From contig NZ_JBHRSS010000001.1 in NCBI RefSeq assembly GCF_042643355.1, forward strand, positions 124,001 through 188,000: a stretch of DNA of 64,000 nt, written 5' to 3'. A program made the translations under genes and the position numbers. Numbering within the stretch: the stretch's first letter is position 1; each line of letters opens with the position of its first letter. Below the pieces are notes generated by a model. That model saw only the letters and a program-made list of their open reading frames with translations, did not search any database and was not told the DNA's origin. Origin of the DNA: Salinisphaera aquimarina. Its GTDB lineage: Bacteria > Pseudomonadota > Gammaproteobacteria > Nevskiales > Salinisphaeraceae. Of this stretch, positions 36,081 through 45,105 are shown one piece after another.

Positions 36081-37975
36081 GGCACGGACTGCGTCGAATC
36101 GATGCGCGCGTCACTCTCGCTGGGCATCTGCACCAGCTGCGGCCTGCCGCTGCGAAAGACCGCCCAGGCGAGATAGCGGGTGACACGGCCGTCCGGCTGC
36201 AGCGCCAGCACGCCGGTCATGCCTTCGAATACGTCACCGCTGCTCAAGCCTTCCTTAGCGATATTGTCGGTCAGTTTCCAGGCGTCCATGCCCATCGCGA
36301 ACAGACGCGAGTAGTGTTCTGCGACGTCGCCATATTGCTGCCGGGCCTCGTTGCGACGTGTCTCCAGGAAGTCGCCGGAGCCGACCACCCAGGGCATGTC
36401 GGCAAAACCGACGCCGTTGAGATCGATATCGTCGCCAGCGTTGACCGTGCCGGTATAGGCATGCGAGGTCGACAGCATCGGCAGATTGCTCGCCCGGTAG
36501 AAACGCAGCTGGCTGCGGATCAGACGGGCCTGCAGCGGGCGTGCCGCGACGAAGATGAAGTCGGCGCCCTGACCCTGCTGATAGCCGCTGAGCACCGACT
36601 GGATCGGGCCGCGATAATCGCGGTCGCCGGCGTCGTAGGTTGCATAGTTGACCACCTGGCCACCATCGGCGTTGAAGCGGCTGCGAAAGGCGTCGAACAC
36701 CCGGCTGCCCCAGTCGCCCTTGGGGACCAGCGCCAGCGCGCGGGCATAGCCGCGTTCGCTGGCATGGCGGGCCACCGCCGCCGCTTCATCCTCGGGCGCG
36801 AGCGCGAACTGGTAGAAGCCGGGGCGGTTGTTCTGGGTGTCGGTGTAGTTGAGCGCCACCTCTGGGATATCGCTGGGCAGCCGGCCGATTTCCGCGACCT
36901 TGGGCTTGTCGAGCGGGCCGACGAGAATACCGACGCCGTCCCGCTGCGCCTGGTCGAGAATAGCGGCGGGGGTGAGCGTGTTGGAGTCGTAGATCAGCGG
37001 CTGCGGTGCATTCGTGCGGGTGTTGCCGTAGGCGAACAGAAAGCCGTCGCGGATCGCCTCGGCCGCATTGGCGAACTTGCCGGTCAGCGGCAGCGCGAGG
37101 GCGACGGTATCGCTGCTGGGGCGTGGTGCCGGGCCCTGCTGCGGGAACTGGCCGGGCTGTCCGGTCGCCGCCGGCTGGGTCGCCGGCGTGTAGTCGAAAC
37201 GATCGCGCAGGATGGAGCGGGTCGCGGGGTGGCCGGGGTAGCGCTGTTCCCAGGCGGCCAGCGCCTGGTCGCGTTGGTCGCGGCTTGCCCATTGGCGCTG
37301 CCCGATGTCCGCCAACGCCAGCCAGCCGCGGGTGGTGTCGTCGGCGTTGCCGGCAGGGCGGCTTTCCGGGCCCTGTCCGTATGCGATCGAATCCAGCGCC
37401 TTGGCGTAGATCCGCTCGTCGTTGGCGCTCAGGGCGGTCTCGTCGACCAGCCATACACCGCGCTGTACCAGATCGCCGATCCCGGCGATCAGTGCGTTCT
37501 GGGCAAAATGCAGCTGGGCGCGTTTCTCCCATACCAGTTCCGCTATCGCCGGCGGCACGCCGCTGTTGGGCGGCGGCAGCTGCGCGAGCGCCTGGTCGGG
37601 GGTGAGCCCGTCGATGCTGATTTCGCGACGCGCCAGTTCATAGCGGCTGCGATCCATATCACCCAGCGTCGAGGGCTGGATGCTCGCCAGAATCTGCTGG
37701 GCCATCGAAGCGTTGCCCGCCTGGGCCGCGGCAAGGCCGGCTTGCAGGCGCAGCCGCTGGCGCTGCGCCGGGTCCGACGTGCGCGTCGAAGCCTGCATGT
37801 AGAGATTGGCCGCGCGCTCGTAGTCGCCCTGGGCGGCCGCCATCTGTGGATTGTTCGACTGAGTCGGCTGCGGGCCGGGCGTCGAGCGTGGCTGCTGCAC
37901 GGCGCAGCCGGCGAGCACGAAAGCCACAAGCAGCAGGCTCAGGGCGTGGAAAGTCGGCTTGATCGAAGGCGTCAT
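36065..37975 (-). CDS. lpoA: Penicillin-binding protein activator LpoA
   Basis: The 636-residue outer-membrane lipoprotein has the signal LLLVAFVLAGCAVQQP with lipobox LAGC. The N-terminal half (to about residue 280) is TPR-like and helical. The C-terminal half is a periplasmic-binding-protein-like domain (VALALPLTGKFANAAEAIRDGF, ILVGPLDKPKVAEI). In E. coli LpoA activates the bifunctional peptidoglycan synthase PBP1A from the outer membrane. It is upstream of yraN and diaA on the same strand. Confidence 0.92.
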   Translation of the reverse strand: MTPSIKPTFHALSLLLVAFVLAGCAVQQPRSTPGPQPTQSNNPQMAAAQGDYERAANLYMQASTRTSDPAQRQRLRLQAGLAAAQAGNASMAQQILASIQPSTLGDMDRSRYELARREISIDGLTPDQALAQLPPPNSGVPPAIAELVWEKRAQLHFAQNALIAGIGDLVQRGVWLVDETALSANDERIYAKALDSIAYGQGPESRPAGNADDTTRGWLALADIGQRQWASRDQRDQALAAWEQRYPGHPATRSILRDRFDYTPATQPAATGQPGQFPQQGPAPRPSSDTVALALPLTGKFANAAEAIRDGFLFAYGNTRTNAPQPLIYDSNTLTPAAILDQAQRDGVGILVGPLDKPKVAEIGRLPSDIPEVALNYTDTQNNRPGFYQFALAPEDEAAAVARHASERGYARALALVPKGDWGSRVFDAFRSRFNADGGQVVNYATYDAGDRDYRGPIQSVLSGYQQGQGADFIFVAARPLQARLIRSQLRFYRASNLPMLSTSHAYTGTVNAGDDIDLNGVGFADMPWVVGSGDFLETRRNEARQQYGDVAEHYSRLFAMGMDAWKLTDNIAKEGLSSGDVFEGMTGVLALQPDGRVTRYLAWAVFRSGRPQLVQMPSESDARIDSTQSVPWEQR

Positions 37976-38054
37976 CGGATAAGGCTCCCAAGTGTTGCAC
38001 GCGAGATCCCCCTGCGCGCGATCATGAACTGCATAATATCAGCGCCTGACACTC

Positions 38055-38512
38055 AAGGAATCTCTGATTGATTCCTCGCGGATCGCGTTCGAGTCCCCAA
38101 CTGAGTCGATACAAGGCGCGAGGCGCAGCGTCCGGGTCAATCCCGGATCAAGCCGCGCAATGCTGTAGCGGCGCATTTGGGGCCGAATTTTTCTCGCGCC
38201 GCGAGAAAAACCGAGGCTTTGCGCGCGCCTGTCCGTGCGCGGCGAGGAGCGGGGCCCCGACGCGAAGCGGCGGGGTGCGACCGCCGGCGCTCGGACCAGA
38301 GCTGCGAGGCAACGACTCGCACGGGGTCGCATCCCACGGCCTCGCCGCGGGTCTCCACCTGTACTTGGCCTGCTCTGCCGCTCGCAGCGACGGCGTCATC
38401 TCTCGCTACCGTGCCCTTGTTAATTTACATGGGCACGCTACGCTCTCCATTCCTTGCCAGCGACGCGCAAAGCACTCCGGCGCGACCGTGGCGATTCGAT
38501 CAGAGATTCCTT
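38055..38512. mobile_element. Non-autonomous element with terminal inverted repeats (MITE-like)
   Basis: A 458-bp block fills the gap between divergent lpoA and rsmI. Its ends are 20-bp inverted repeats matching at 18 positions (AAGGAATCTCTGATTGATTC at 38055-38074; reverse complement at 38493-38512). Inside is a perfect 10-bp hairpin (TTTTTCTCGC / GCGAGAAAAA at 38188-38210) and a smaller CGTGCCC / GGGCACG pair. It holds no transposase and no convincing gene; the open frames look like GC-rich chance frames. No clear target duplication is visible. The end sequence is transposon-like, but I cannot name the family. Confidence 0.6.
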
Positions 38513-38532
38513 AAACGTCCCATGAGTCCCTA

Positions 38533-39390
38533 ATGGCGCCTGACCGCACATCGCCCGCAACGCTGTGGATTGTCGCCACGCCGATCGGCAATCTCGAAGA
38601 CATCAGCGCGCGTGCCGTGCGTATTCTCAAGACGGTGGCGGTGATCGCCGCCGAGGATACCCGCCACAGCGCGCGCCTGACCCAGCATCTGGGCATCGAT
38701 ACGCCGATGTTGTCGTTGCACGAACATAACGAGCAGGCCCGCACGACCCAGCTGCTCGAGCGCCTGGACGCGGGCGAATCGGTGGCGTTGATCAGCGATG
38801 CCGGTACCCCGTTGATCAGTGATCCCGGCTTCGTGCTGGTGCGTGCCGTGCGTCAGGCGGGCCACGAAGTCCAGACGGTGCCCGGTGCCTGTGCCGCGAT
38901 CGCGGCGATATCGGTAGCCGGGTTGCCCAGTGACCGCTTCGTCTTCGAAGGTTTTCTGCCGGCCAGGACCACGGCTCGCCGGGCACGCCTGGCCGCCCTG
39001 GCCGAGGAGACACGCAGCCTTGTCTTCTATGAGTCCAGTCACCGCATCGACAAGACGGTGGCGGACATGACGCAGGCGTTCGGCGCCGAACGCCAGATCG
39101 CGCTGTGCCGTGAACTCACCAAGCTGCACGAGCAAAGCGTATGCATGGGGGGTGCAGAACTGGTCGCATGGCTTGCCACGGACGATAATCATCGGCGCGG
39201 CGAGTTCGTGCTGGTGGTCGCCGGTGCTGCTGCGGTCGAACGCGCCACCAGTGAGATCGGTCTCGATGCGCTGCTGCGTGAGCTGCTGCAGATCACCGGC
39301 ACCAAGCCGGCCGCGAGTGCGGCCGCCCGGCTGACCGGTGTCACCCGCAACGCAGCCTATGCACGGGCGCTGGAGCTGGGTGCCGAATAG
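38533..39390 (+). CDS. rsmI: 16S rRNA 2'-O-ribose C1402 methyltransferase
   Basis: The 285-residue protein is RsmI. The N-terminal motif LWIVATPIGNLEDISARAVR, EDTRHSARLTQHLG, and ALISDAGTPLISDPGFVLV with the following VPGACAAIAA form the SAM-binding tetrapyrrole-methylase-type fold. It modifies C1402 in the ribosomal decoding centre. It is divergent from lpoA, the standard arrangement, with the repeat element between them, so its promoter may lie in that element. Confidence 0.96.
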   Translation: MAPDRTSPATLWIVATPIGNLEDISARAVRILKTVAVIAAEDTRHSARLTQHLGIDTPMLSLHEHNEQARTTQLLERLDAGESVALISDAGTPLISDPGFVLVRAVRQAGHEVQTVPGACAAIAAISVAGLPSDRFVFEGFLPARTTARRARLAALAEETRSLVFYESSHRIDKTVADMTQAFGAERQIALCRELTKLHEQSVCMGGAELVAWLATDDNHRRGEFVLVVAGAAAVERATSEIGLDALLRELLQITGTKPAASAAARLTGVTRNAAYARALELGAE

Positions 39391-39413
39391 CCGCAGCTGA
39401 TAGACTCCCGCGC

Positions 39414-39767
<354 letters not shown>

Positions 39768-40053
39768 ACTTCTTGTTCAGGCTCATGCCCAACCCGCGCC
39801 GTCCGGTGTGGGCCAGCGCCCCACCTGCGCGTGTTGCGCGCCCCTTTGCCCCACTCGGGGATATGCGACATCCACGGAATTGTTGCGTGGCAAGGCCCAA
39901 GGCGGTCATCCGCAGTGACAAAGTCGTAGAGGAGGAGCCGTTAAAACACTGGAAAACAAAACAAAAATGAAAAGCGGATTTTCGACACGAAATGCTGTCG
40001 GAAGGCTTCAGAAATTGCTGTTTCGCAGGCATTTTTTCCATTCGCCAACATGC
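39768..40053. other. Gap between rnpB and the mraZ promoter
   Basis: Together with the mraZ leader this gap measures 373 bp. It contains no gene that I can support. A small A-rich stretch lies at 39940-39970. A clear T-run terminator for rnpB is not seen. Confidence 0.4.
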
Positions 40054-40083
40054 TTGACACCCCAAAGCCTGACTGCCTATAGT
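40054..40083 (+). promoter_or_regulatory. Sigma-70 promoter of the dcw cluster
   Basis: TTGACA at 40054-40059 and TATAGT at 40078-40083, with an 18-bp spacer, form a strong promoter about 57 bp upstream of mraZ. It matches the single main upstream promoter (Pmra) that drives this cluster in other gammaproteobacteria. Confidence 0.85.
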
Positions 40084-40090
40084 GGCGCCA

Positions 40091-40117
40091 CGGGGTGAGA
40101 AGTGGGGTAAAGTGGTT
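40091..40117 (+). promoter_or_regulatory. MraZ-binding direct repeats
   Basis: Just downstream of the -10 element, G-rich repeats recur with about 10-bp spacing: GGGGT near 40092, TGGGG at 40103 and TGGTT at 40113. MraZ is known to repress its own promoter through TGGGN repeats 5 nt apart in the same place. The third repeat is degenerate. Confidence 0.65.
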
Positions 40118-40140
40118 TAACAGCGACGAGAGGCCGCTGC

Positions 40141-40602
40141 GTGTTCAAGGGGTCACATCCGGTCAGCATTGATGCCAAGGGTCGCATTGCGATCCCGGCG
40201 TCTTATCGACAGTCGTTGATCGACGACTGTGCGGGCCGGCTCGTCATTACCCGACACTGGGACGGCTGTCTGTTGATTTATCCCGCTACTGAATTCCAGT
40301 CATTCGAAGCGCAGCTTCTGTCCAAGGGCAGCCTCAATCCGAAAGTGCGTGATATCCAGCGATTCTTCATCGGCAATGCACGCGACATCGATATGGATCG
40401 CCAGGGCCGTCTGCTGCTGCCGTCCAATCTGCGGGTCGCCGCCAGCCTCGAATCGCGGGCCGTGCTGTCGGGGCTCGGCAATCTGTTCGAGCTCTGGGAC
40501 GAGACCCAGTTCAACGATCGCGCCGCCGACACCGCCGCCACGCTGGCCGAAGATGCCGCCAACGGCGAGCTGCCCGACGTCCTCATGGACATCAGTCTGT
40601 GA
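40141..40602 (+). CDS. mraZ: Transcriptional regulator MraZ
   Basis: The 153-residue protein starts with GTG at 40141, giving MFKGSHPVSIDAKGRIAIPASYRQ. It has two AbrB-like SpoVT half-domains, each with the DXXGR pattern (DAKGRIAIPAS, DRQGRLLLPSN). MraZ forms a ring that represses the dcw promoter and other genes. It is the first gene of the cluster and 51 nt upstream of rsmH. Confidence 0.95.
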   Translation: MFKGSHPVSIDAKGRIAIPASYRQSLIDDCAGRLVITRHWDGCLLIYPATEFQSFEAQLLSKGSLNPKVRDIQRFFIGNARDIDMDRQGRLLLPSNLRVAASLESRAVLSGLGNLFELWDETQFNDRAADTAATLAEDAANGELPDVLMDISL

Positions 40603-40653
40603 TGTGTTTTTCTGCCGCCATCCGTTTCTGACGCAATGAGGGACGCTGCTCAC

Positions 40654-41604
40654 ATGCCGCAGGCCGAACATCAACCGGTACTGCTCGACGCCGCGTTGGC
40701 CGCGCTCGCGGTCAAGCCCGATGGCGTCTATATCGATGCCACCTTCGGCCGTGGTGGCCACAGCCGCGCGCTGCTGGCCGCGCTCGGCGATGGGGGGCGC
40801 CTGATCGCCTTCGATCAGGACCCGGACGCCGAACGCAATGCCCAGGCGCTGGCCGCCGAGGACACACGACTGACGTTCCTGCGGGCCTCGTTTTCGGAGC
40901 TGGCCGCACGGGTCGCCGCACTCGGCCTGGCCGGGCATATCGACGGCCTGTTGTTCGATCTGGGCGTGTCGTCGCCGCAGTTCGATGTTGCCGATCGCGG
41001 ATTTTCGTTTCGACACGCCGGGCCGCTCGACATGCGGATGAATCCGGATGTCGGCGCCCCGGTGGCGGATTGGCTGCATCGCGCCAGCCACGGCGAAATC
41101 GCCTCCGTAATCAAGCGCTACGGCGAAGAGCCCTTTGCCGGTCGGATTGCGGGCGCGATTCTCGAAGCCCGTGAGAAAGCGCCGATCGCCAACACCGTCG
41201 AACTCGCCGAGCTGGTGCGCGCTGCGATTCCGGCCCGCGTCGCCGCGGGCAAGCGCGTTCATCCGGCCACCCGCACGTTCCAGGCGCTGCGCATGCACGT
41301 CAACGACGAGCTGGGCGCGCTGGACGCCGCGCTCGACGCCAGCCTGGACGTGCTCGCGCCCGGCGCGCGCATGGCAGTGATCAGCTTTCATTCGCTCGAA
41401 GACCGGCGGGTGAAGCGTTTCATGCGCGGTCAGGCCCAGCCGGCCCAGCCGCCGGTGCCGATGGCGCCGGTTCCCGCGCCGTCGCTGAAGCTGGTCGGCA
41501 AGCCGGTTCGTGCCGATGCCCAGGAGACCGCCGCGAATGCTCGGGCGCGCAGCGCGATCATGCGCGTGGCCGAGCGCACCGACGCCGCCAGGGTGACGAC
41601 ATGA
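40654..41604 (+). CDS. rsmH: 16S rRNA m4C1402 methyltransferase
   Basis: The protein has 316 residues from the ATG at 40654 (AGGGA upstream) or 322 from 40636. It opens with HQPVLLDAALAAL and the SAM motif YIDATFGRGGHSRALL, then FDLGVSSPQFDVADRGFSFRHAGPLDMRM, all RsmH-typical. It adds the N4 methyl group to the same C1402 that RsmI methylates on the ribose, and both genes occur within 3 kb here. It overlaps ftsL by 4 nt. Confidence 0.96.
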   Translation: MPQAEHQPVLLDAALAALAVKPDGVYIDATFGRGGHSRALLAALGDGGRLIAFDQDPDAERNAQALAAEDTRLTFLRASFSELAARVAALGLAGHIDGLLFDLGVSSPQFDVADRGFSFRHAGPLDMRMNPDVGAPVADWLHRASHGEIASVIKRYGEEPFAGRIAGAILEAREKAPIANTVELAELVRAAIPARVAAGKRVHPATRTFQALRMHVNDELGALDAALDASLDVLAPGARMAVISFHSLEDRRVKRFMRGQAQPAQPPVPMAPVPAPSLKLVGKPVRADAQETAANARARSAIMRVAERTDAARVTT

Positions 41605-41885
41605 CTCGGAGTGTTATCACATTGCTGGCGCTGCTGATGGCCATTCTGGTCAGCTCCATCGCCGTGGTGCAGGCCAAGCACCGCACGCGGGAGCTGGCGC
41701 ACGAACTCCAGGTCGAGCGGGTCGAACGCGACAAGCTCACCACCGAATGGGCACAGCTGCAGCTCGAGGAGAGCGCCTGGGCCAATCCCGACCGTGTGGC
41801 ACAGGTGGCGCGCGGCAAGCTCGACATGGTCCAGCCGCGAAACTATGTGGTGCTCGAGCCCAAGGCCTCGGGGGCGCGACCATGA
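41601..41885 (+). CDS. ftsL: Cell division protein FtsL
   Basis: The 94-residue bitopic protein has one N-terminal membrane span (VITLLALLMAILVSSIAVV) and a periplasmic coiled coil (about residues 25-65). It forms a complex with FtsB and FtsQ and activates FtsW/FtsI. It is identified by position, size and architecture, since sequence is poorly conserved. It overlaps rsmH and ftsI by 4 nt each. Confidence 0.92.
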   Translation: MTRSVITLLALLMAILVSSIAVVQAKHRTRELAHELQVERVERDKLTTEWAQLQLEESAWANPDRVAQVARGKLDMVQPRNYVVLEPKASGARP

Positions 41886-43612
41886 GTCGGCGCGAAAGCA
41901 ACAAGCGGCTGCCGCCGCCGGAACGCTGGCGCGGGTACTTCGTGCTCGCGATTTTCGCGGTTTTTGCCGTGGTGCTGGCCGGCCGCGCTTTCGATCTGCA
42001 GGTGCTGGACCAGGCGTTTCTGACTCACGAAGGCGACAAGCGCCATCTGCGCACGGTGTCGGTGCCCGCCGGTCGTGGCGCGATCAAGGATCGTAACGGC
42101 GAACCGCTGGCGCTGTCGGCGCCTACCGAATCGGTATGGGCGGTGCCGGGCGCGGTGCTCGAAGCCCCCGAAAAGCTGGCGCCGCTCGCGCGTACGCTGA
42201 ACATGTCGAGCGCCGAGTTGCGCAAGCGTCTGCAGGCCTACAAGAGCCGGCAGTTCCTGTATTTGCGTCGCCAGTACTCGCCCGCCGATGCGCGCGCCGT
42301 AATGGCGGTCGACGCGCCGGGTATCTTCCTGCAGCGCGAATACAAGCGGTATTATCCGGCCGGCGAAGCGGCGGCCCAGATCGTGGGCATGACCAATATC
42401 GACGGTCGCGGCCAGGAAGGCATCGAGCTGGATCGCGACAAGTTCCTGCACGGCGGTCCGGGCAGCCGGCGCGTGGTCAAGGATCGGCTCGGGCGCGTAG
42501 TCGAGGATCTGGCCGAGTTCAAGCCGCCGCAGGCGGGCCACGATCTGCAGCTGACCATCGATTCACGCATGCAGTATCTGGCCTATCGCCATATCAAGTC
42601 GGCGGTGATCAAGAACGACGCCAAGGGCGGTCTGGTGGTGATGCTCGATCCGCATACGGGCGAGCTGCGCGCGGTCGCCTCGTATCCTAGTTTCAATCCC
42701 AACGACCGCGATTCCATCGATCCGGCGGGCGTGCGCGCACGAGCGGCCACCGATGTCATGGAGCCGGGCTCCACGGTCAAGCCGATCCTGTTGTCGCAGG
42801 CGCTGGATAGCGGCCTCTACAACACCGGTGACGTCATCCACACCAAGGGCTGGTTCATGGTCGGCCGGCTGACCGTGCGCGATTTCCGCAACTACGGCGA
42901 CGTCGACTTTGCCAAGATCCTGCAGAAATCGAGCAACGTCGGCGCCGCCCACGTGGGCCTGAAGATGGGCGCCGAAGGCGTGTGGTCGGCCTACAACAAA
43001 TTCGGCTTCGGCGAGACCACCGGTACCGGCTTCCCGGGCGAGCGCTACGGCGTGCTCAAGGATTTCTACCAGTGGAACAACGTCGAGACCGCCACCGCGT
43101 CCTACGGCTACGGTCTGTCGGTGACCGCACTGCAGCTCATTCGGGCCTACGGCGCGATCGCCGATGACGGCATGCTGCGCAGCCTGCGTTTCATCAAGGG
43201 CGACGGCGCGAACATGCATTCGCCGCCGCGGCGGGTGATTTCGGCACAGACCGCACGCACCATGCGGCATCTGCTCGAGGGCGTGGTCACCCCGGCGGGT
43301 ACCGCGACACGCGCCGCGATCCCCGGCTATCGGGTGGCCGGCAAGACCGGCACCGCGCGCAAGGCCGGCGGCGGCGGCTACAAGCATGACAGTCACCAGG
43401 CGTTGTTCGTGGGCATGGCGCCCGCCGAAGATCCCGCGCTGGTCACGCTGGTAATGCTCGACGAGCCCAAGAAAGACGCCTACTACGGCGGTGCCGTGGC
43501 CGCACCGGTTTTTGCCGCCGTGATGCGCGATGCGTTGCGCCTGCTGCGCGTGCCGCCGGACAATCCGGGCGTGCTGGCTGCCGCCGCGAACTCGTCGAGG
43601 GCGGGCACGTGA
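41882..43612 (+). CDS. ftsI: Septum peptidoglycan transpeptidase FtsI (PBP3)
   Basis: The 576-residue protein starts at the ATG at 41882, overlapping ftsL. It has one N-terminal span (YFVLAIFAVFAVVLAGRAF), a pedestal domain and the class B transpeptidase domain with the catalytic motifs STVK (in EPGSTVKPIL), SSN (in KSSNVGAAHVG) and KTGT (in AGKTGTARK). It crosslinks septal peptidoglycan in complex with FtsW. The C-terminal tail is rich in Ala and Asn. It overlaps murE by one base. Confidence 0.97.
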   Translation: MSRRESNKRLPPPERWRGYFVLAIFAVFAVVLAGRAFDLQVLDQAFLTHEGDKRHLRTVSVPAGRGAIKDRNGEPLALSAPTESVWAVPGAVLEAPEKLAPLARTLNMSSAELRKRLQAYKSRQFLYLRRQYSPADARAVMAVDAPGIFLQREYKRYYPAGEAAAQIVGMTNIDGRGQEGIELDRDKFLHGGPGSRRVVKDRLGRVVEDLAEFKPPQAGHDLQLTIDSRMQYLAYRHIKSAVIKNDAKGGLVVMLDPHTGELRAVASYPSFNPNDRDSIDPAGVRARAATDVMEPGSTVKPILLSQALDSGLYNTGDVIHTKGWFMVGRLTVRDFRNYGDVDFAKILQKSSNVGAAHVGLKMGAEGVWSAYNKFGFGETTGTGFPGERYGVLKDFYQWNNVETATASYGYGLSVTALQLIRAYGAIADDGMLRSLRFIKGDGANMHSPPRRVISAQTARTMRHLLEGVVTPAGTATRAAIPGYRVAGKTGTARKAGGGGYKHDSHQALFVGMAPAEDPALVTLVMLDEPKKDAYYGGAVAAPVFAAVMRDALRLLRVPPDNPGVLAAAANSSRAGT

Positions 43613-45105
43613 TGGCGCTGTCCCACATCAATCCCGAGCAGCGGCCGCTGTCGATGCTGCTCGACGGCCTGACCGACGGGGCAGTGCCTTCGGTCGACGT
43701 GGCCGGCGTGGCGATCGACAGCCGTGCGGTTACGCCCGGATCTCTGTTCATGGCCTATGCCGGCACCCGCGCGCACGGGCTGGATTTCGTCGATCAGGCC
43801 GTTGCCAACGGCGCTCGCGCCATCGCCTGGGACGGCGATCACGCGCCCGATACGTCGGTGCCGGCGATTCGTGTGCCCGAGCTGGCCGCCCGCGCCAGTG
43901 CGATCGCGGGTCGCTTCTTTGGCCGGCCGGCCGAGCGCCTGTTCGTCGCCGGCATCACCGGCACCGATGGCAAGACCTCCTGCGCCTGGATGCTGGCACG
44001 GGCGCTGGAAGAACTCGGCGTGCACTGTGGTTATATCGGCACGCTCGGTGCGGGGCTGCCCGACGACCTGGCCGAGGCGACGCATACCACGCCGGACCCG
44101 GTCGTCGTACAGCAATGGCTGGCGCGGCTCGTCGCCGACGCGGCCGATGCGGTCGCCTTCGAAGTGTCGTCGCATGCGCTCCACCAGCATCGCGTCGACG
44201 GCGTGGCTTTCGATGTCGCCGTGCTGACCCAGATCGGGCGCGATCATCTCGACTACCACGGCGACCTGGCGGCCTATGCCCGGGCCAAACGACGGCTGTT
44301 CGAATTCGCCGGCTTGAAATATGCCGTGCTCAACGCCGACGACGCGTTCGGGCGCGCCTGGCTCGATGCCCTGGATGCGTCGGTCACTCCGATCGTCTAC
44401 GGTCGCGGCGACGTGGCCTCGCTGGCGGCCTGCCATGTCGCCATCGAATCGATTGAAACCCGTATCGACGGCGTCGTGCTCGAGGTCAGCACGCACGCCG
44501 GGAGCGCGCGCATCGAAAGCGGTCTTGTCGGCGAATTCAACGCCATGAATCTTGCCGCGGTGCTGGCCGTGCTGTTGGCCCGTGGTGAAACGCTTACCGA
44601 TGCGGCCGCCGCGCTCGCCGCGATCGACACCGTGCCGGGACGCATGCAGCGCATCGACGCACGCGTCGATCAGCCGCTGGTAGTGGTCGATTTCGCCCAT
44701 ACGCCGGGCGCGCTCGCGCAGGCACTGGGTGCCGTGCGTGCCCATGCCGAGGGCCGCGTGCTGTGCGTATTCGGCTGTGGCGGTGATCGCGATCGCGGCA
44801 AGCGTGCCCTGATGGGGCAGGCCGCGGTGGCCGGTGCCGATGCGGTCTGGGTGACCGACGACAATCCACGCAGCGAATCACCCCAGGCGATCGTCGACGA
44901 GATACTGGCCGGCATCGCCGACAGGACGGCCGTGCAGGTCGTGCATGACCGCGGCCGCGCGATTGCGGCCGCGATCGCCGCAGCCGGCGTCGGCGACGTC
45001 GTGCTGATTGCGGGCAAGGGTCACGAGACCACCCAGCAGATCGGCAGCGAACGACGCCCGTTCGACGATCGCATCGAAGCGCGCCGCGCCCTGGAGGCCG
45101 CATGA
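43612..45105 (+). CDS. murE: UDP-MurNAc-tripeptide synthetase MurE
   Basis: The 497-residue Mur ligase adds the third residue of the stem peptide. The ATG at 43612 shares its A with the ftsI stop codon. The ATP site is GITGTDGKTSCAWML, an unusual D-K wording where most MurE have GTNGKT. The C-terminal DDNPRSE motif predicts meso-diaminopimelate as substrate. The MurE fold and length are normal. It overlaps murF by 4 nt. Confidence 0.95.
   Translation: MALSHINPEQRPLSMLLDGLTDGAVPSVDVAGVAIDSRAVTPGSLFMAYAGTRAHGLDFVDQAVANGARAIAWDGDHAPDTSVPAIRVPELAARASAIAGRFFGRPAERLFVAGITGTDGKTSCAWMLARALEELGVHCGYIGTLGAGLPDDLAEATHTTPDPVVVQQWLARLVADAADAVAFEVSSHALHQHRVDGVAFDVAVLTQIGRDHLDYHGDLAAYARAKRRLFEFAGLKYAVLNADDAFGRAWLDALDASVTPIVYGRGDVASLAACHVAIESIETRIDGVVLEVSTHAGSARIESGLVGEFNAMNLAAVLAVLLARGETLTDAAAALAAIDTVPGRMQRIDARVDQPLVVVDFAHTPGALAQALGAVRAHAEGRVLCVFGCGGDRDRGKRALMGQAAVAGADAVWVTDDNPRSESPQAIVDEILAGIADRTAVQVVHDRGRAIAAAIAAAGVGDVVLIAGKGHETTQQIGSERRPFDDRIEARRALEAA

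Noticed and set aside
38068..38514. A 148-residue frame inside the inverted-repeat element as a gene.
   Set aside because: Composition is arginine/alanine-rich and without motifs; several frames overlap on both strands and the region contains strong hairpins.
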